NCBI GenBank assembly: GCA_900551095.1
Contig: URUJ01000008.1
Location: 1-62,736, forward strand
DNA length: 62,736 bases
Source of the DNA: an uncultured Anaerococcus sp.
GTDB taxonomy: Bacteria; Bacillota; Clostridia; Tissierellales; Peptoniphilaceae
Direction of reading: 5' to 3'
Both the position numbers and the translations under genes were made by a program. Below, piece by piece: positions 18,831-28,300 of this stretch (the first letter of the stretch is position 1; the number at the start of each line of letters is the position of its first letter). The notes below the pieces were generated by a model. The model searched no databases. It was not told where the DNA came from and saw nothing but the letters and a program-made list of their open reading frames with translations.

Positions 18831-19226
18831 AAAGCCTGTGCCTTTTTTATAAGGGAGATTAAAATGAAAAAAGTATATAGACTAGGATTATTGTTGCTGT
18901 TAATGATATTTATTCCTTTTTACCATACTGAAGCTGATGAAGTTAAAAATCAGGAAAACGATTCTGTACAAATTTACAAACCAGAAAAGGCATATAAGTG
19001 GGACTTTGTAAAATGTATAATAAATAAACCACCTGATAGATGGAGATATAAAAGGTTAGAAGGAGAGTATTATTATGAAGGCTGGTTATATATAGAAAAA
19101 TTCCTATGGATTGATGATGATACTGGATTAGGAGTTTATAGATATGGAGGATATGTAGATAAATATCCGAAGAATATGATTATGAGTACAGTAGTAGATA
19201 GATAGGTTATTTTAGGCACAGGCTTT
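18831..19226. repeat. 396-bp segment bracketed by 13-bp perfect inverted repeats
   Basis: The left arm AAAGCCTGTGCCT (18831-18843) is the exact reverse complement of the right arm AGGCACAGGCTTT (19214-19226). The 5-base word ATTAT lies immediately outside each arm (18826-18830 and 19227-19231) in direct orientation, as a target-site duplication would. The segment contains exactly one gene, for a small exported protein. It could be a minimal transposable cassette, an invertible element, or two oppositely placed regulator sites. There is no transposase or recombinase inside. A 6-bp palindrome, TTGATT-AAA-AATCAA, lies just to the left (18810-18824). Confidence 0.65.
18864..19205 (+). CDS. Small secreted protein of unknown function
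   Basis: 113 residues with a classical signal peptide: basic MKKVYR, a Leu/Ile-rich core (about 7-20), and a likely cleavage after TEA near residue 25. The mature part of about 88 residues is rich in Tyr, Trp and Lys (for example RWRYKRLEGEYYYEGWLYIE) and holds a single cysteine. I do not recognise a family. AGGGAG lies eight bases before the ATG; an open frame reaching upstream to 18759 lacks such support. The gene fills an inverted-repeat-bracketed segment between an ABC ATPase and its permease. That suggests a peptide or lipoprotein substrate, a sensor or an immunity factor, but this is only inference. Confidence 0.6.
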   Translation: MKKVYRLGLLLLLMIFIPFYHTEADEVKNQENDSVQIYKPEKAYKWDFVKCIINKPPDRWRYKRLEGEYYYEGWLYIEKFLWIDDDTGLGVYRYGGYVDKYPKNMIMSTVVDR

Positions 19227-19247
19227 ATTATATATTAGGAGATAGAA

Positions 19248-21728
19248 ATGACCTTTGAGTTTAAAAAGATTATTAAGAATAAATTTTTCCATATTTTTGT
19301 TCTAATAGCTATAGTCTTCACTTGTTTTATAAATTTCATCAAAAAAGCCGACATAAATTTCAGCTTAAGTACTGGTTTGGAAGATGTGCTCATAATAGAT
19401 AGTATTTTGGAGAAGGATAATGATTTAGACTTTCATATATCTCATACTTACCCACCAACAATGATTTGGAATGATGTAGGTGATAAGTTTAATGAAGATT
19501 ATCAGAAAATTATAAGTGAGGTAGATACCGATGATTTAGTTTTTGCTAGCGATGAATATTTTGGTGAAAATCCACCTATTGTTTCTTTTTCTTATATTGA
19601 TAGTATTTTTACATTTATTAATAAATACGATTTAAAAATAAGCCAGCTAAATAAACAAAAATTAGATTTTCTTATAGATTATTATAAAATTCTGGAAAAT
19701 CGAAATATAAATCCAGAATCCTTTATAAAAAATATTAAAGATTCTAGTCAAAATATATTTTATTCAAATATGAAAACTTATTTTGGCATTATTCCAGTTT
19801 TGATAATTAGTTTATTTGTTGGAGCAAGTCTAAGTAAGGAATATGATAATGACCAAGTTTTCTTAAAACTAACTTCTACAAAGAAAAGGATAAAAATTTT
19901 ATTAGACAAGTTGGGTCTGGGACTTTTTTTGTCATTTTTATATTTTGTTTTGGTTTTTCTTACATCAATAATTATTGGAAAGATAAGGGGAGAATATGAT
20001 TGGATTTTCTCCTTACCTATAGCAAGTTTTGGGGAAAATCCAGACCAAGTTTTATTTTTGGGATTTTTGCTTAAATCCCTCAGCTTATTTATGGCAAGAG
20101 TTTTTTTCTTTACTGGCTTTTCGCTTTTGGTTTCTTTGATTATTAAAAATACCAATATATTTTTACAGATGATGGCATTTTTAAGTGGAATTTTAGCTGC
20201 ATTTACAAATTTCTCTGAAAAAATGCAAACAATTTCTAACCCATTTTATTTTTCATATTACGACTTTCTCTTAGGTAGTAATAAAATAGCTAATAATTCT
20301 ATGGGCGGGGTAGATTTTTCCTATCAAAGTCCAAGCTTTAGCCTATTTATAATTTTGCTCTTAATTATTTTAGGACTGATTTTTATTACAATTGGATTTC
20401 TATTTATTAAAATAGATAGGAAATTGGGTGGAGTAAGGATAGAAAATAAATTTAATAGAAAAATAAATGGCTTACTCTCATTTGAGAAACTAAAAATAAA
20501 ATCTTTTAACAAAAATGTAGGCTTAAACTTTACATTAATTGCAATTTTCTTACTAGTATTTTCTATAAATCTTAGATCAAAAATGTCAAGTAAGGATTTT
20601 TATGCTTATAAAAACACCTTTACGACAATCTCTATAGTAAGAGATATGGCAGAATTTGAAAAAGATAATAATTTGGGAAAAAAGGCCCAATTTTATCTTG
20701 ATAAGCTAGATGATCTTGATAAATATAGGCGCGATTCAGATTCGGAAAACTTTTATAAGATTATATCAAAGGCTAGCTTATTTTCAAAAAGTTTGGGCGA
20801 TGACTTTAACCCTGCCCTCGCGGATGAACATTTTAAAGTATCAGAGAGGAATTTAGTCGCTGGTCAGATTTCTGAATTTTCAATCCAAGCAAGCGATACC
20901 TTTAGAAGAGAATTAATTAAAAGAAATCTTAAGCCGATGAACCTTCTTTATGATAGGACTCTAACTTTCTATGATAAAACTAAAGATGGAGAAATATTAG
21001 ATACGGCAATAAATGCTCAGATACCAAAGGATACTTCATCTTTTATTTTGCTATTTAGATTGATCTACAAATACAAAATCTCAATTATTTTATTATTGGT
21101 AAGCGTATTTATATATGCAGGTGCTTATAAGTATGAATTTATAAATGAAAACTCTTATGATTTATTAAAGACTCAGCCTATTGATAAGAGAAAAGTTTAC
21201 GATAAAAAGTTTATCGCAAGTCTTATCTTTTGTTTAAAATTTTTGCTAATTATTTTGGGAGCAATTTTCTTGTTAGGATTAATTAAAGACCCGAGAAATA
21301 CCTTGGATTTCCCAATATTAAAATATATAGGCAGGGTAGAGAATCCAAATCTTGCTATTGATTATTCAAAGAATTTCACTTATATTTCCCTAGGGAAATA
21401 TTTACTAGAATTATCTATATTAAGTTTTTCCTTGCTAGTATTTTTAGTAAGTTTAACTCAATTGTTAAGTCTAATTTGTAAGGATATATTTAAAACTTAT
21501 CTTAGCCTAGTTTTTGTATTATTACTAATGTTTGTATTCTTATATATAGGAAAATCTTATTCATTTTTAAATCCAATTAGCTATTTTCTTCCTGAAAAAA
21601 TAGTTGATGCTAGCCTTTATATAAGATATGGTCTAAGACATTTTGATACCTATTTTGCTTCGCTTTACTTAATATTATTGGCTTTTGTCTTTTACTTATT
21701 TGGGAGAAGCTTGACAAGGAAAATTTAA
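19248..21728 (+). CDS. ABC-2-type permease, two permease units fused in one chain
   Basis: 826-residue membrane protein. Residues 1-405 and 406-826 repeat the same plan: one span near the start (12-32; 425-445), a soluble extracellular stretch of about 140-170 residues, then about five spans (180-390; 612-822). This is a tandem fusion of two ABC-2 permease subunits, so one chain could form the whole transmembrane part. The SFVGASLSKEYDNDQV-like segment after the second span and its counterpart YKYEFINENSYDLLKTQP support the duplication. Its likely ATPase is divergently encoded at 17869-18753. The substrate is unknown. Confidence 0.8.
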   Translation: MTFEFKKIIKNKFFHIFVLIAIVFTCFINFIKKADINFSLSTGLEDVLIIDSILEKDNDLDFHISHTYPPTMIWNDVGDKFNEDYQKIISEVDTDDLVFASDEYFGENPPIVSFSYIDSIFTFINKYDLKISQLNKQKLDFLIDYYKILENRNINPESFIKNIKDSSQNIFYSNMKTYFGIIPVLIISLFVGASLSKEYDNDQVFLKLTSTKKRIKILLDKLGLGLFLSFLYFVLVFLTSIIIGKIRGEYDWIFSLPIASFGENPDQVLFLGFLLKSLSLFMARVFFFTGFSLLVSLIIKNTNIFLQMMAFLSGILAAFTNFSEKMQTISNPFYFSYYDFLLGSNKIANNSMGGVDFSYQSPSFSLFIILLLIILGLIFITIGFLFIKIDRKLGGVRIENKFNRKINGLLSFEKLKIKSFNKNVGLNFTLIAIFLLVFSINLRSKMSSKDFYAYKNTFTTISIVRDMAEFEKDNNLGKKAQFYLDKLDDLDKYRRDSDSENFYKIISKASLFSKSLGDDFNPALADEHFKVSERNLVAGQISEFSIQASDTFRRELIKRNLKPMNLLYDRTLTFYDKTKDGEILDTAINAQIPKDTSSFILLFRLIYKYKISIILLLVSVFIYAGAYKYEFINENSYDLLKTQPIDKRKVYDKKFIASLIFCLKFLLIILGAIFLLGLIKDPRNTLDFPILKYIGRVENPNLAIDYSKNFTYISLGKYLLELSILSFSLLVFLVSLTQLLSLICKDIFKTYLSLVFVLLLMFVFLYIGKSYSFLNPISYFLPEKIVDASLYIRYGLRHFDTYFASLYLILLAFVFYLFGRSLTRKI

Positions 21729-21730
21729 TC

Positions 21731-21767
21731 AAAAGGCAGCTTTTTTTGCAAGCTGCTTTTTTATTTT
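21731..21767 (+). terminator. Terminator after the double permease
   Basis: GCAGCTT (21736-21742) pairs with AAGCTGC (21750-21756), followed by a long T-rich run. Confidence 0.85.
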
Positions 21768-21820
21768 TATAGAAAATAAGACTTCCTTTGGGTATAGTGG
21801 TTAGGATATAGTGAGGGATT

Positions 21821-22516
21821 ATGACTGAATTAAAAATACCAAACCACATAGCCATTATCCTTGACGGTAATGGTAGGTGGGCAAAAAAACAAAATAAGCC
21901 TAGGACCTTCGGCCATAAGGAAGGTGCGGAAAATGTGATTAGGATAGCAAGGTCTGCTAAGAAATTTGGTGTTAAGACTTTGACTCTTTATGCATTTTCC
22001 ACAGAAAATTGGAAAAGACCTGCTAGTGAAGTTGGGTTTTTGATGGATTTGCTGATTAAATTTGTAAATTCTAAGATAGATGAATTAATGGCAGAAGATT
22101 GCAAATTAAATTTCTTGGGAGATATTTCTAAACTTCCTGATAAGACAAAAGAAGCTTGTCTATTTGCTCTAGAAAAAACAAAGGATAACGAGTCTTTACT
22201 TATAAATATTGCTTTAAATTACGGTGGTAGGGACGAGATTGTTCATTCTTTTAAGGAAATTATGAAAAAGGGCTACGGGCCAGATGATATTACAGAAGAA
22301 TTGATTGCTGATAATCTGTATACAAAGGGTCAAGATGACCCAGATCTTTTAATTAGGCCGGGGGGAGAGCTTAGACTTTCAAATTTCCTAATTTATCAGC
22401 TTGCCTACACAGAGTTATATTTTACAGATGTTTTGTGGCCGGATTTTACAGAAGATAATCTTAGGGAAGCGATAGTAGCTTTTACTAAAAGAGATAGAAG
22501 ATATGGTGGATTATGA
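21821..22516 (+). CDS. uppS: Isoprenyl transferase (undecaprenyl diphosphate synthase)
   Basis: Cis-prenyltransferase that builds the C55 lipid carrier for peptidoglycan and wall polymers from FPP and IPP. IILDGNGRWAKK holds the catalytic Asp near residue 15; LYAFSTENWKRP and LLIRPGGELRLSNFLIYQ are family signatures. The usual RTSGE sequence is here RPGGE, an accepted variant. 231 residues. First gene of uppS-cdsA-rseP-ispG-polC; its stop overlaps the cdsA start by four bases (ATGA-type). Confidence 0.95.
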   Translation: MTELKIPNHIAIILDGNGRWAKKQNKPRTFGHKEGAENVIRIARSAKKFGVKTLTLYAFSTENWKRPASEVGFLMDLLIKFVNSKIDELMAEDCKLNFLGDISKLPDKTKEACLFALEKTKDNESLLINIALNYGGRDEIVHSFKEIMKKGYGPDDITEELIADNLYTKGQDDPDLLIRPGGELRLSNFLIYQLAYTELYFTDVLWPDFTEDNLREAIVAFTKRDRRYGGL

Positions 22517-23292
22517 TTAAGTTTTTAAATAGGGCCTTTGGTGGCATTGTAATTCTCACAGTTTTGATTCTTATCACATATCTTGGCAGGATCCCTCTTG
22601 CTATTGGTGTGACAGCTTTTTCCTATATAGCTCTTCATGAGATGGATAAGGCTCTAAGTAAGATAGATCTTCACTTGCCTATAAAAGCCTTATATTTTAT
22701 TAATGGGATAATTATGCTTGCGGCTTTCATAAATAATTCGGATATGTATATAGCTTCAATTGTAGCTTCCGTTTTGTATTTATTTATGTATATAATTTTG
22801 ACAAGTCATTACAGCTTGTATGATGCCTTTGCAGCAGCCTTTGTGATGCTTTATGTTTCGCTTTTATTTTCCCATATATTGAGGATTAAGAATGTCTCTT
22901 ATGTATGGATGCTTTATATTACTGCCTGGGGTTCAGATACCTTTGCTTATTTGGTTGGCAGTCTTTTTGGCAAGCATAAGATGAATTGGATGGCTCATAT
23001 TAGTCCGAATAAAACTATAGAAGGTTCTATTGGCGGTATTATTGGTGCGACAGTTTTAAATATTGTCTATTGCCATGAATTTGGACTTGAAAATTATATC
23101 AGAGAAATAGTTATTTTTACAATTATAGCGGCGATTATGTCTCAAATCGGAGATCTTATCGCATCTTATATTAAAAGACAAACTGGGATTAAAGATTTTG
23201 GTAATTTGATACCAGGACATGGCGGTATCCTTGATAGGTTTGATTCTATCATGTTTATTGCCCCTGTTCTTTATCTTTTTTCTAGAATTTAA
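22513..23292 (+). CDS. cdsA: Phosphatidate cytidylyltransferase
   Basis: Integral membrane enzyme that makes CDP-diacylglycerol from phosphatidic acid and CTP, the precursor of phosphatidylglycerol and cardiolipin. About seven spans. The family signature is GDLIASYIKRQTGIKDFG followed by PGHGGILDRFDS near the C-terminus. A second conserved block, WGSDTFAYLVGSLFGKHK, and SPNKTIEGSIGG lie upstream. 259 residues. PgsA at 48486-49016 acts later in the same pathway. Confidence 0.94.
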   Translation: MIKFLNRAFGGIVILTVLILITYLGRIPLAIGVTAFSYIALHEMDKALSKIDLHLPIKALYFINGIIMLAAFINNSDMYIASIVASVLYLFMYIILTSHYSLYDAFAAAFVMLYVSLLFSHILRIKNVSYVWMLYITAWGSDTFAYLVGSLFGKHKMNWMAHISPNKTIEGSIGGIIGATVLNIVYCHEFGLENYIREIVIFTIIAAIMSQIGDLIASYIKRQTGIKDFGNLIPGHGGILDRFDSIMFIAPVLYLFSRI

Positions 23293-23301
23293 GGAGTGTA
23301 A

Positions 23302-24315
23302 ATGAGAATATTATTAGCGGTAGTTTTATTTTTGCTACTGATAGTCTTTCACGAGTTTGGTCACTTTATTGTGGCTAAAAAATCGGGAATAAAAGTAAAT
23401 GAGTTTGCTGTAGGCATGGGTCCCCTTATTTATTCAAAGGAGAAAGGAGAGACTACTTATTCTTTTAGGCTGGTTCCTATCGGGGGATATTGCGCTATGG
23501 AAGGTGAGGATGACGAATCAAATGACCCAAGAAGCTTTGACAACGCCCCTGCCTTCAAGAGATTTCTGACAATCCTTGCAGGACCTGTGGCAAATTTAAT
23601 TATAGCTGTTCTAGTTTTTACCATCGTCGGTGGAATTAGTGGAGTTGTAACAACAGAAGTTTCTGACTTTATCGAAGATTCTCCAGCAAAGATTGCGGGA
23701 ATTGAAAAAGGCGATGACATTTTAAAAATAAATGATGAAGAAATTTCGGATTTTACGGAGATTTCAAAAGTAGTAAGTGATTTTTATAAAGATAAGAATT
23801 TTGAAAAAGAAATAAATGTAGAAGTAAAAAGAGATGGTGATGTTTTAGACTTTGAGTTTAAACCAAAGGTTGAAGCGGAAAATGTCTATATTGGGATAAT
23901 ACCAGCAAGACGTACACCAGGATTTTTTGAGGCGATTGGTCTTGGTTTTAAGGAAACAGGACGAAATATCAAGATGATTTTTACTATCCTTGGTAGACTT
24001 TTTACTGGTAAACTTGCCCTAGGAGCCCTATCAGGTCCTGTAGGTGTTCTTAAGGAATTAGGTAACCAAGCTCAAAACGGCCTTGCAAATCTTCTGTACT
24101 TTTTGGCATATATTTCAGTAAACCTTGCAGTTTTTAACCTGCTACCTATACCTGCTCTTGACGGTTCAAAACTATTAACAAGTGCAATTGAGATGATTAC
24201 TGGCAAGAAAATTAACAAAAAATTAGAAGAAAAAATCACCATGATTGGATTTTTTATCTTATTAGGTCTAATCTTGGTTGTTTCCATAAAAGATATAATA
24301 AATTTATTTAGATAA
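23302..24315 (+). CDS. rseP: RIP metalloprotease RseP (site-2 protease)
   Basis: Intramembrane zinc protease that cuts anti-sigma factors or remnant signal peptides. HEFGH at about residues 16-20 is the zinc site. A single PDZ domain lies at about 110-195 (GIEKGDDILKINDEEIS), and the third zinc ligand is in NLLPIPALDGSKLL near 285. Four membrane spans; 337 residues. In most Firmicutes dxr lies between cdsA and this gene; here the gap is nine bases, so dxr is absent from the locus. Confidence 0.93.
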   Translation: MRILLAVVLFLLLIVFHEFGHFIVAKKSGIKVNEFAVGMGPLIYSKEKGETTYSFRLVPIGGYCAMEGEDDESNDPRSFDNAPAFKRFLTILAGPVANLIIAVLVFTIVGGISGVVTTEVSDFIEDSPAKIAGIEKGDDILKINDEEISDFTEISKVVSDFYKDKNFEKEINVEVKRDGDVLDFEFKPKVEAENVYIGIIPARRTPGFFEAIGLGFKETGRNIKMIFTILGRLFTGKLALGALSGPVGVLKELGNQAQNGLANLLYFLAYISVNLAVFNLLPIPALDGSKLLTSAIEMITGKKINKKLEEKITMIGFFILLGLILVVSIKDIINLFR

Positions 24316-24325
24316 GAAGGTAAAT

Positions 24326-25384
24326 ATGAGAAAAGAAACAAGAAAAATTTTTGTAGGAGATGTTGCTGTTGGAGGTGGCTCTCCTATTTCTATCCAATCA
24401 ATGACAACAGCGAAGACTTCTGATGTAGAAGCGGTAGTTAAGCAAATTAGGGCTCTTGAGGATGAAGGTTGTGATATTTCTAGGTCTGCTATAAATACAA
24501 TAGAAGATGCGAGGGCAATACCAAAAATAAAAGAGCTTACAAACATTCCTTTTGTAGCTGATATCCAATTTGATTATAAACTTGCTCTTGCAGCTGTGGA
24601 AAATGGTTGCGATTGTTTAAGGTATAACCCAGGAAATATCGGAGGCCGTGATAAGGTTGCCCTTTTAGTAGAAGAATGTAAGAAACGTAAAATTCCAATT
24701 AGAATTGGGGTTAATTCTGGATCAGTTTCTAGAGAAATTGTTGATAGGTTTGGGGGTGTCAACAAAGATTCCCTTGTAGCAAGTGCCTTAGAAGAAGTAA
24801 AAATTCTTGAGGACATGGATTTTTATGATATAAAAATTTCTGTAAAATCATCCGACGTAAATACCATGATTGACTCCTATAGACTTTTATCATCTAAGGT
24901 TAATTACCCACTTCACCTAGGAGTTACAGAAGCAGGACCTTTATATCAAGCCCTTGTTAAATCTTCAATTGGTATTGGAACATTACTTAAGGATGGAATT
25001 GGTGATACCCTAAGAGTTTCTATAACAGGGGATATTGTTGAGGAAGTTAGAGCTGGAAAGGCAATTCTTAAGGCACTTGGTCTTAGACGTGATGGTCTTG
25101 ATATAGTTTCCTGCCCAACTTGTTCTCGTACTACAGTAGATCTTCCAAAGATAGTAGCTGAAGTTGAGGAAAAATCAAAGGGACTTGATGTAAATGTCAA
25201 GGTTGCAATCATGGGTTGTCCAGTTAATGGTCCTGGAGAATCAAAGGAAGCAGATTATGGTATATCAGCCGCAAATGGTATGGGTTTTTTGTTTAAAAAG
25301 GGAAAAACAATTAAAAAAGTAAAAGAAGAAGAGATAGTTGATACTCTAATTGAAGTTTTAAAAGAAGAAAAAAATGCAAATTGA
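24326..25384 (+). CDS. ispG: 4-hydroxy-3-methylbut-2-enyl diphosphate synthase (IspG)
   Basis: 4Fe-4S enzyme of the MEP isoprenoid pathway that converts MEcPP to HMBPP. The TIM-barrel part begins RKIFVGDVAVGGGSPISIQSM split over residues 5-25. The cluster cysteines are in SCPTCSRTTVDL near 262 and MGCPVNGPGE near 297. 352 residues. It links the MEP pathway to uppS at the head of the operon. The last 11 bases overlap the polC start. Confidence 0.95.
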   Translation: MRKETRKIFVGDVAVGGGSPISIQSMTTAKTSDVEAVVKQIRALEDEGCDISRSAINTIEDARAIPKIKELTNIPFVADIQFDYKLALAAVENGCDCLRYNPGNIGGRDKVALLVEECKKRKIPIRIGVNSGSVSREIVDRFGGVNKDSLVASALEEVKILEDMDFYDIKISVKSSDVNTMIDSYRLLSSKVNYPLHLGVTEAGPLYQALVKSSIGIGTLLKDGIGDTLRVSITGDIVEEVRAGKAILKALGLRRDGLDIVSCPTCSRTTVDLPKIVAEVEEKSKGLDVNVKVAIMGCPVNGPGESKEADYGISAANGMGFLFKKGKTIKKVKEEEIVDTLIEVLKEEKNAN

Positions 25385-28300
25385 CCTGGCACAACTGATA
25401 AATGTTGAAGAAAATTTATATATAATTATAAGTGCGGTTTATTATAAGGATAATAACCTACTTGAAATAATGATAGAGTCGGAAAATCCCTTGGAATCTA
25501 GTCTTGAAGAAGATTTAAGAGAATATTTTTCTTATTTAGATCTAAAGATTTTATATAAAAGATTAGAAGTTCATTCTTATGATGATTACATTCCAGAATA
25601 TGAGGGTGAGGAGATTTATGAGGATGTTCCAGATAATCTAAATGATGTGGTCTTTAAAGATGAAGTAAAAGAAGAAAATCCAAATAAGAACCAAGCGGAA
25701 ATAGAAAGTCATAATCAAGAAATAGAAGAAAAATCAGAAGACATTGACGATTTACAAGAAAACAGTTTAGATAATTTAGATTCGGATGAAAAAAATATTG
25801 ATGGTTCTGTTAGTACTGAAGATGAAAAATCAGATAAAGCAAAGGAAGAGGATGAGTCTTTAGCCAATGATTCATCTAAATTTGATGATTTAAAAAAGGC
25901 TAAAGAAGCCCAACTTCAAAGGAAAATCGCTCAAGCATTAAACTATCAAAATAAAAAAAAGGAAAAGGAAGAAGCCAAGAAAAAGACCGATGGACTTAAT
26001 TTTGGAAGGAAAATAAAGGCGGACCCTATACAAATCGAAGATATTTACGACAAAAAGGGCGTGACAAATTCTTTAATTGGTACTATTTATGGTCTTACTT
26101 GTTTTGAAACAAAAAGCGGATATTATATATATACTTTTGACCTAGAAGATAAAACTGACGCTATTTCTTGCAAACTTTTTGCCAATCAAAAAAATAACTT
26201 TAAGTTTGAAGGTCTAAAAGATGGTATAGATGTTCAAGTTGAGGGCGTTCTAAATTTTGATGACTATGCCAAAGAAGATGTCTTTACAGTAAATTCTATG
26301 GTGGATGCTCTTATTTCTAAAAAAGTAGACCTTGCAGCTGATAAGAGATTTGAACTTGAGCTTCACTCCAAGTACACCAACCTAGATGGCTTTGTGGATG
26401 ATGGTGAACTTTTACCTGTTCTTAAAGACTGGGGTTGGGATACAATTGGTATAACAGATACAGAAAACCTCCAGGTTCTGCCTTATGTTTATGATTCCTA
26501 TAAGAAAAATGGCATTAGAGTTTTAAATGGGGTAGAACTCCTCCTTGTGGAAGATGATTTAAGGATTTTGACTAATCTTTCAGGAAAGAGTTTACCAAGT
26601 TTTAAAAATCTTGAAGATGGTTCTTTTGTGGTTTTCGATATAGAAACCACAGGACTTCTAAAATACAGGGATGCCATTACAGAAATCGGTGCAGTAAGAG
26701 TAGAAAATGGTGAGATAACAGAAATTTATAACCAGTTAATAAATCCTGAGAGAATTTTACCAGAAAAAATCGTAGAAATTACTGGAATTACAGATGCTAT
26801 GCTAGCTGATAAACCAAAAATAGAAGAGGTTTTGCCAGAATTTTTGGATTTTTGCGGCGACAGTCTGATAGTAGGCCAAAATACAGACTTTGACGTTGGT
26901 TTTATAAGACATAACGCTCATAAATTGGGTCTTGAATTTGATCCAATATATTTAGATACCTTACCAATGGCCCGAGCTCTTTTTGATGATATGGGGAAAT
27001 TTTCTCTAGATAAAATTGCAAGAAAGCTTGATATACCAGCCTTTAACCACCATAGGGCATCTGATGATGCGAGAGCAACTGCTCAGATATTTATCAAGAT
27101 GTATAAGATGATTATGGAAGAAGAAGGCCTTGATATTTCAAAGATAAATAGCCTTAAAACAAACTATCCAAAGGCAAAACATCAGACTTTTTCTGCGCTT
27201 GCTTTTGCAAAAGACAAAACAGGGCTTAAGAATCTTTACAAGTTAATTTCAGAATCAAGAATGAACCACATGGCAAATGGCGAAGCAAGGACTCCTATGT
27301 CTATTCTTGAAAAATACAGAGAAGGTTTAATTTTAGGAGCAGGTGGGGCAGAAGGAATGCTTTATGATTATATCCTAAATGAGAGAAACGATAAGGATAT
27401 AAAAAGAGTTTTAGACCTATTTGATTTCTATCAAGTAGAACCAGTATCCATGTTTTTAGATAAGGTGGAAAGTGGAAAAATCGACTCCATAGATCAAGTT
27501 AAAAAAATAAACCAAACCATAATTGATTTTGGAGAAGAAAAAAATAAGCTAGTGGCAGCTACTGGCGGAGTTAGATACTTAAAGCCAGGCGACTTTAAAC
27601 TTAGAAATGTTCTTAAAAAAGGTTCATTTTTCTTTTATAGGGAAAACAGACCGCTTTATTATTTAAGAACAACAGAAGAAATGTTGAAAGATTTTGCCTA
27701 CTTGGGTGATTCTAAAGCCTATGAGCTTGTAATTAGAAATCCTAAAAAAATCGCAAAGAGTCTTGAGGATATAAGACCTATACCACCTGGAACCTTCCCA
27801 CCAAAAATAGAAGGCTCTGAAGAGATGTTAAGGGAAACCTGCTTTAACAAGGCTCACGAAATTTACGGTGATCCTTTGCCAAAGATTGTAAAAGATAGGC
27901 TTGATAGGGAGCTTCATTCCATCATATCAAATGGTTATGCGGTATTATATATAATCGCCCAAAAACTTGTTAAAAAATCTAATGAAGATGGATATTTGGT
28001 TGGTTCTAGAGGATCTGTTGGTTCATCTTTTGCAGCAACCATGGCTGATATTACAGAAGTAAACCCACTTTCACCTCATTATATTTGCCCATCTTGTAAA
28101 CATTCGGAGTTTTTTGAAGATGACCTTTTAGGCTCTGGTATAGATTATCCAGATAAAGATTGTCCTAAATGTGGCACTCCAATGCAAAAAGAAGGACACA
28201 ATATTCCCTTTGAAGTATTCTTAGGTTTTGAGGGCGATAAGGAACCAGATATTGACTTAAACTTTGCTGGTGAATATCAACCTACAATCCATAAATACAC

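Noticed and set aside
18759..18863. Extended N-terminus of the small secreted protein
   Set aside because: It lacks a ribosome site, crosses the inverted repeat and would bury the signal peptide; the start at 18864 fits all signals.
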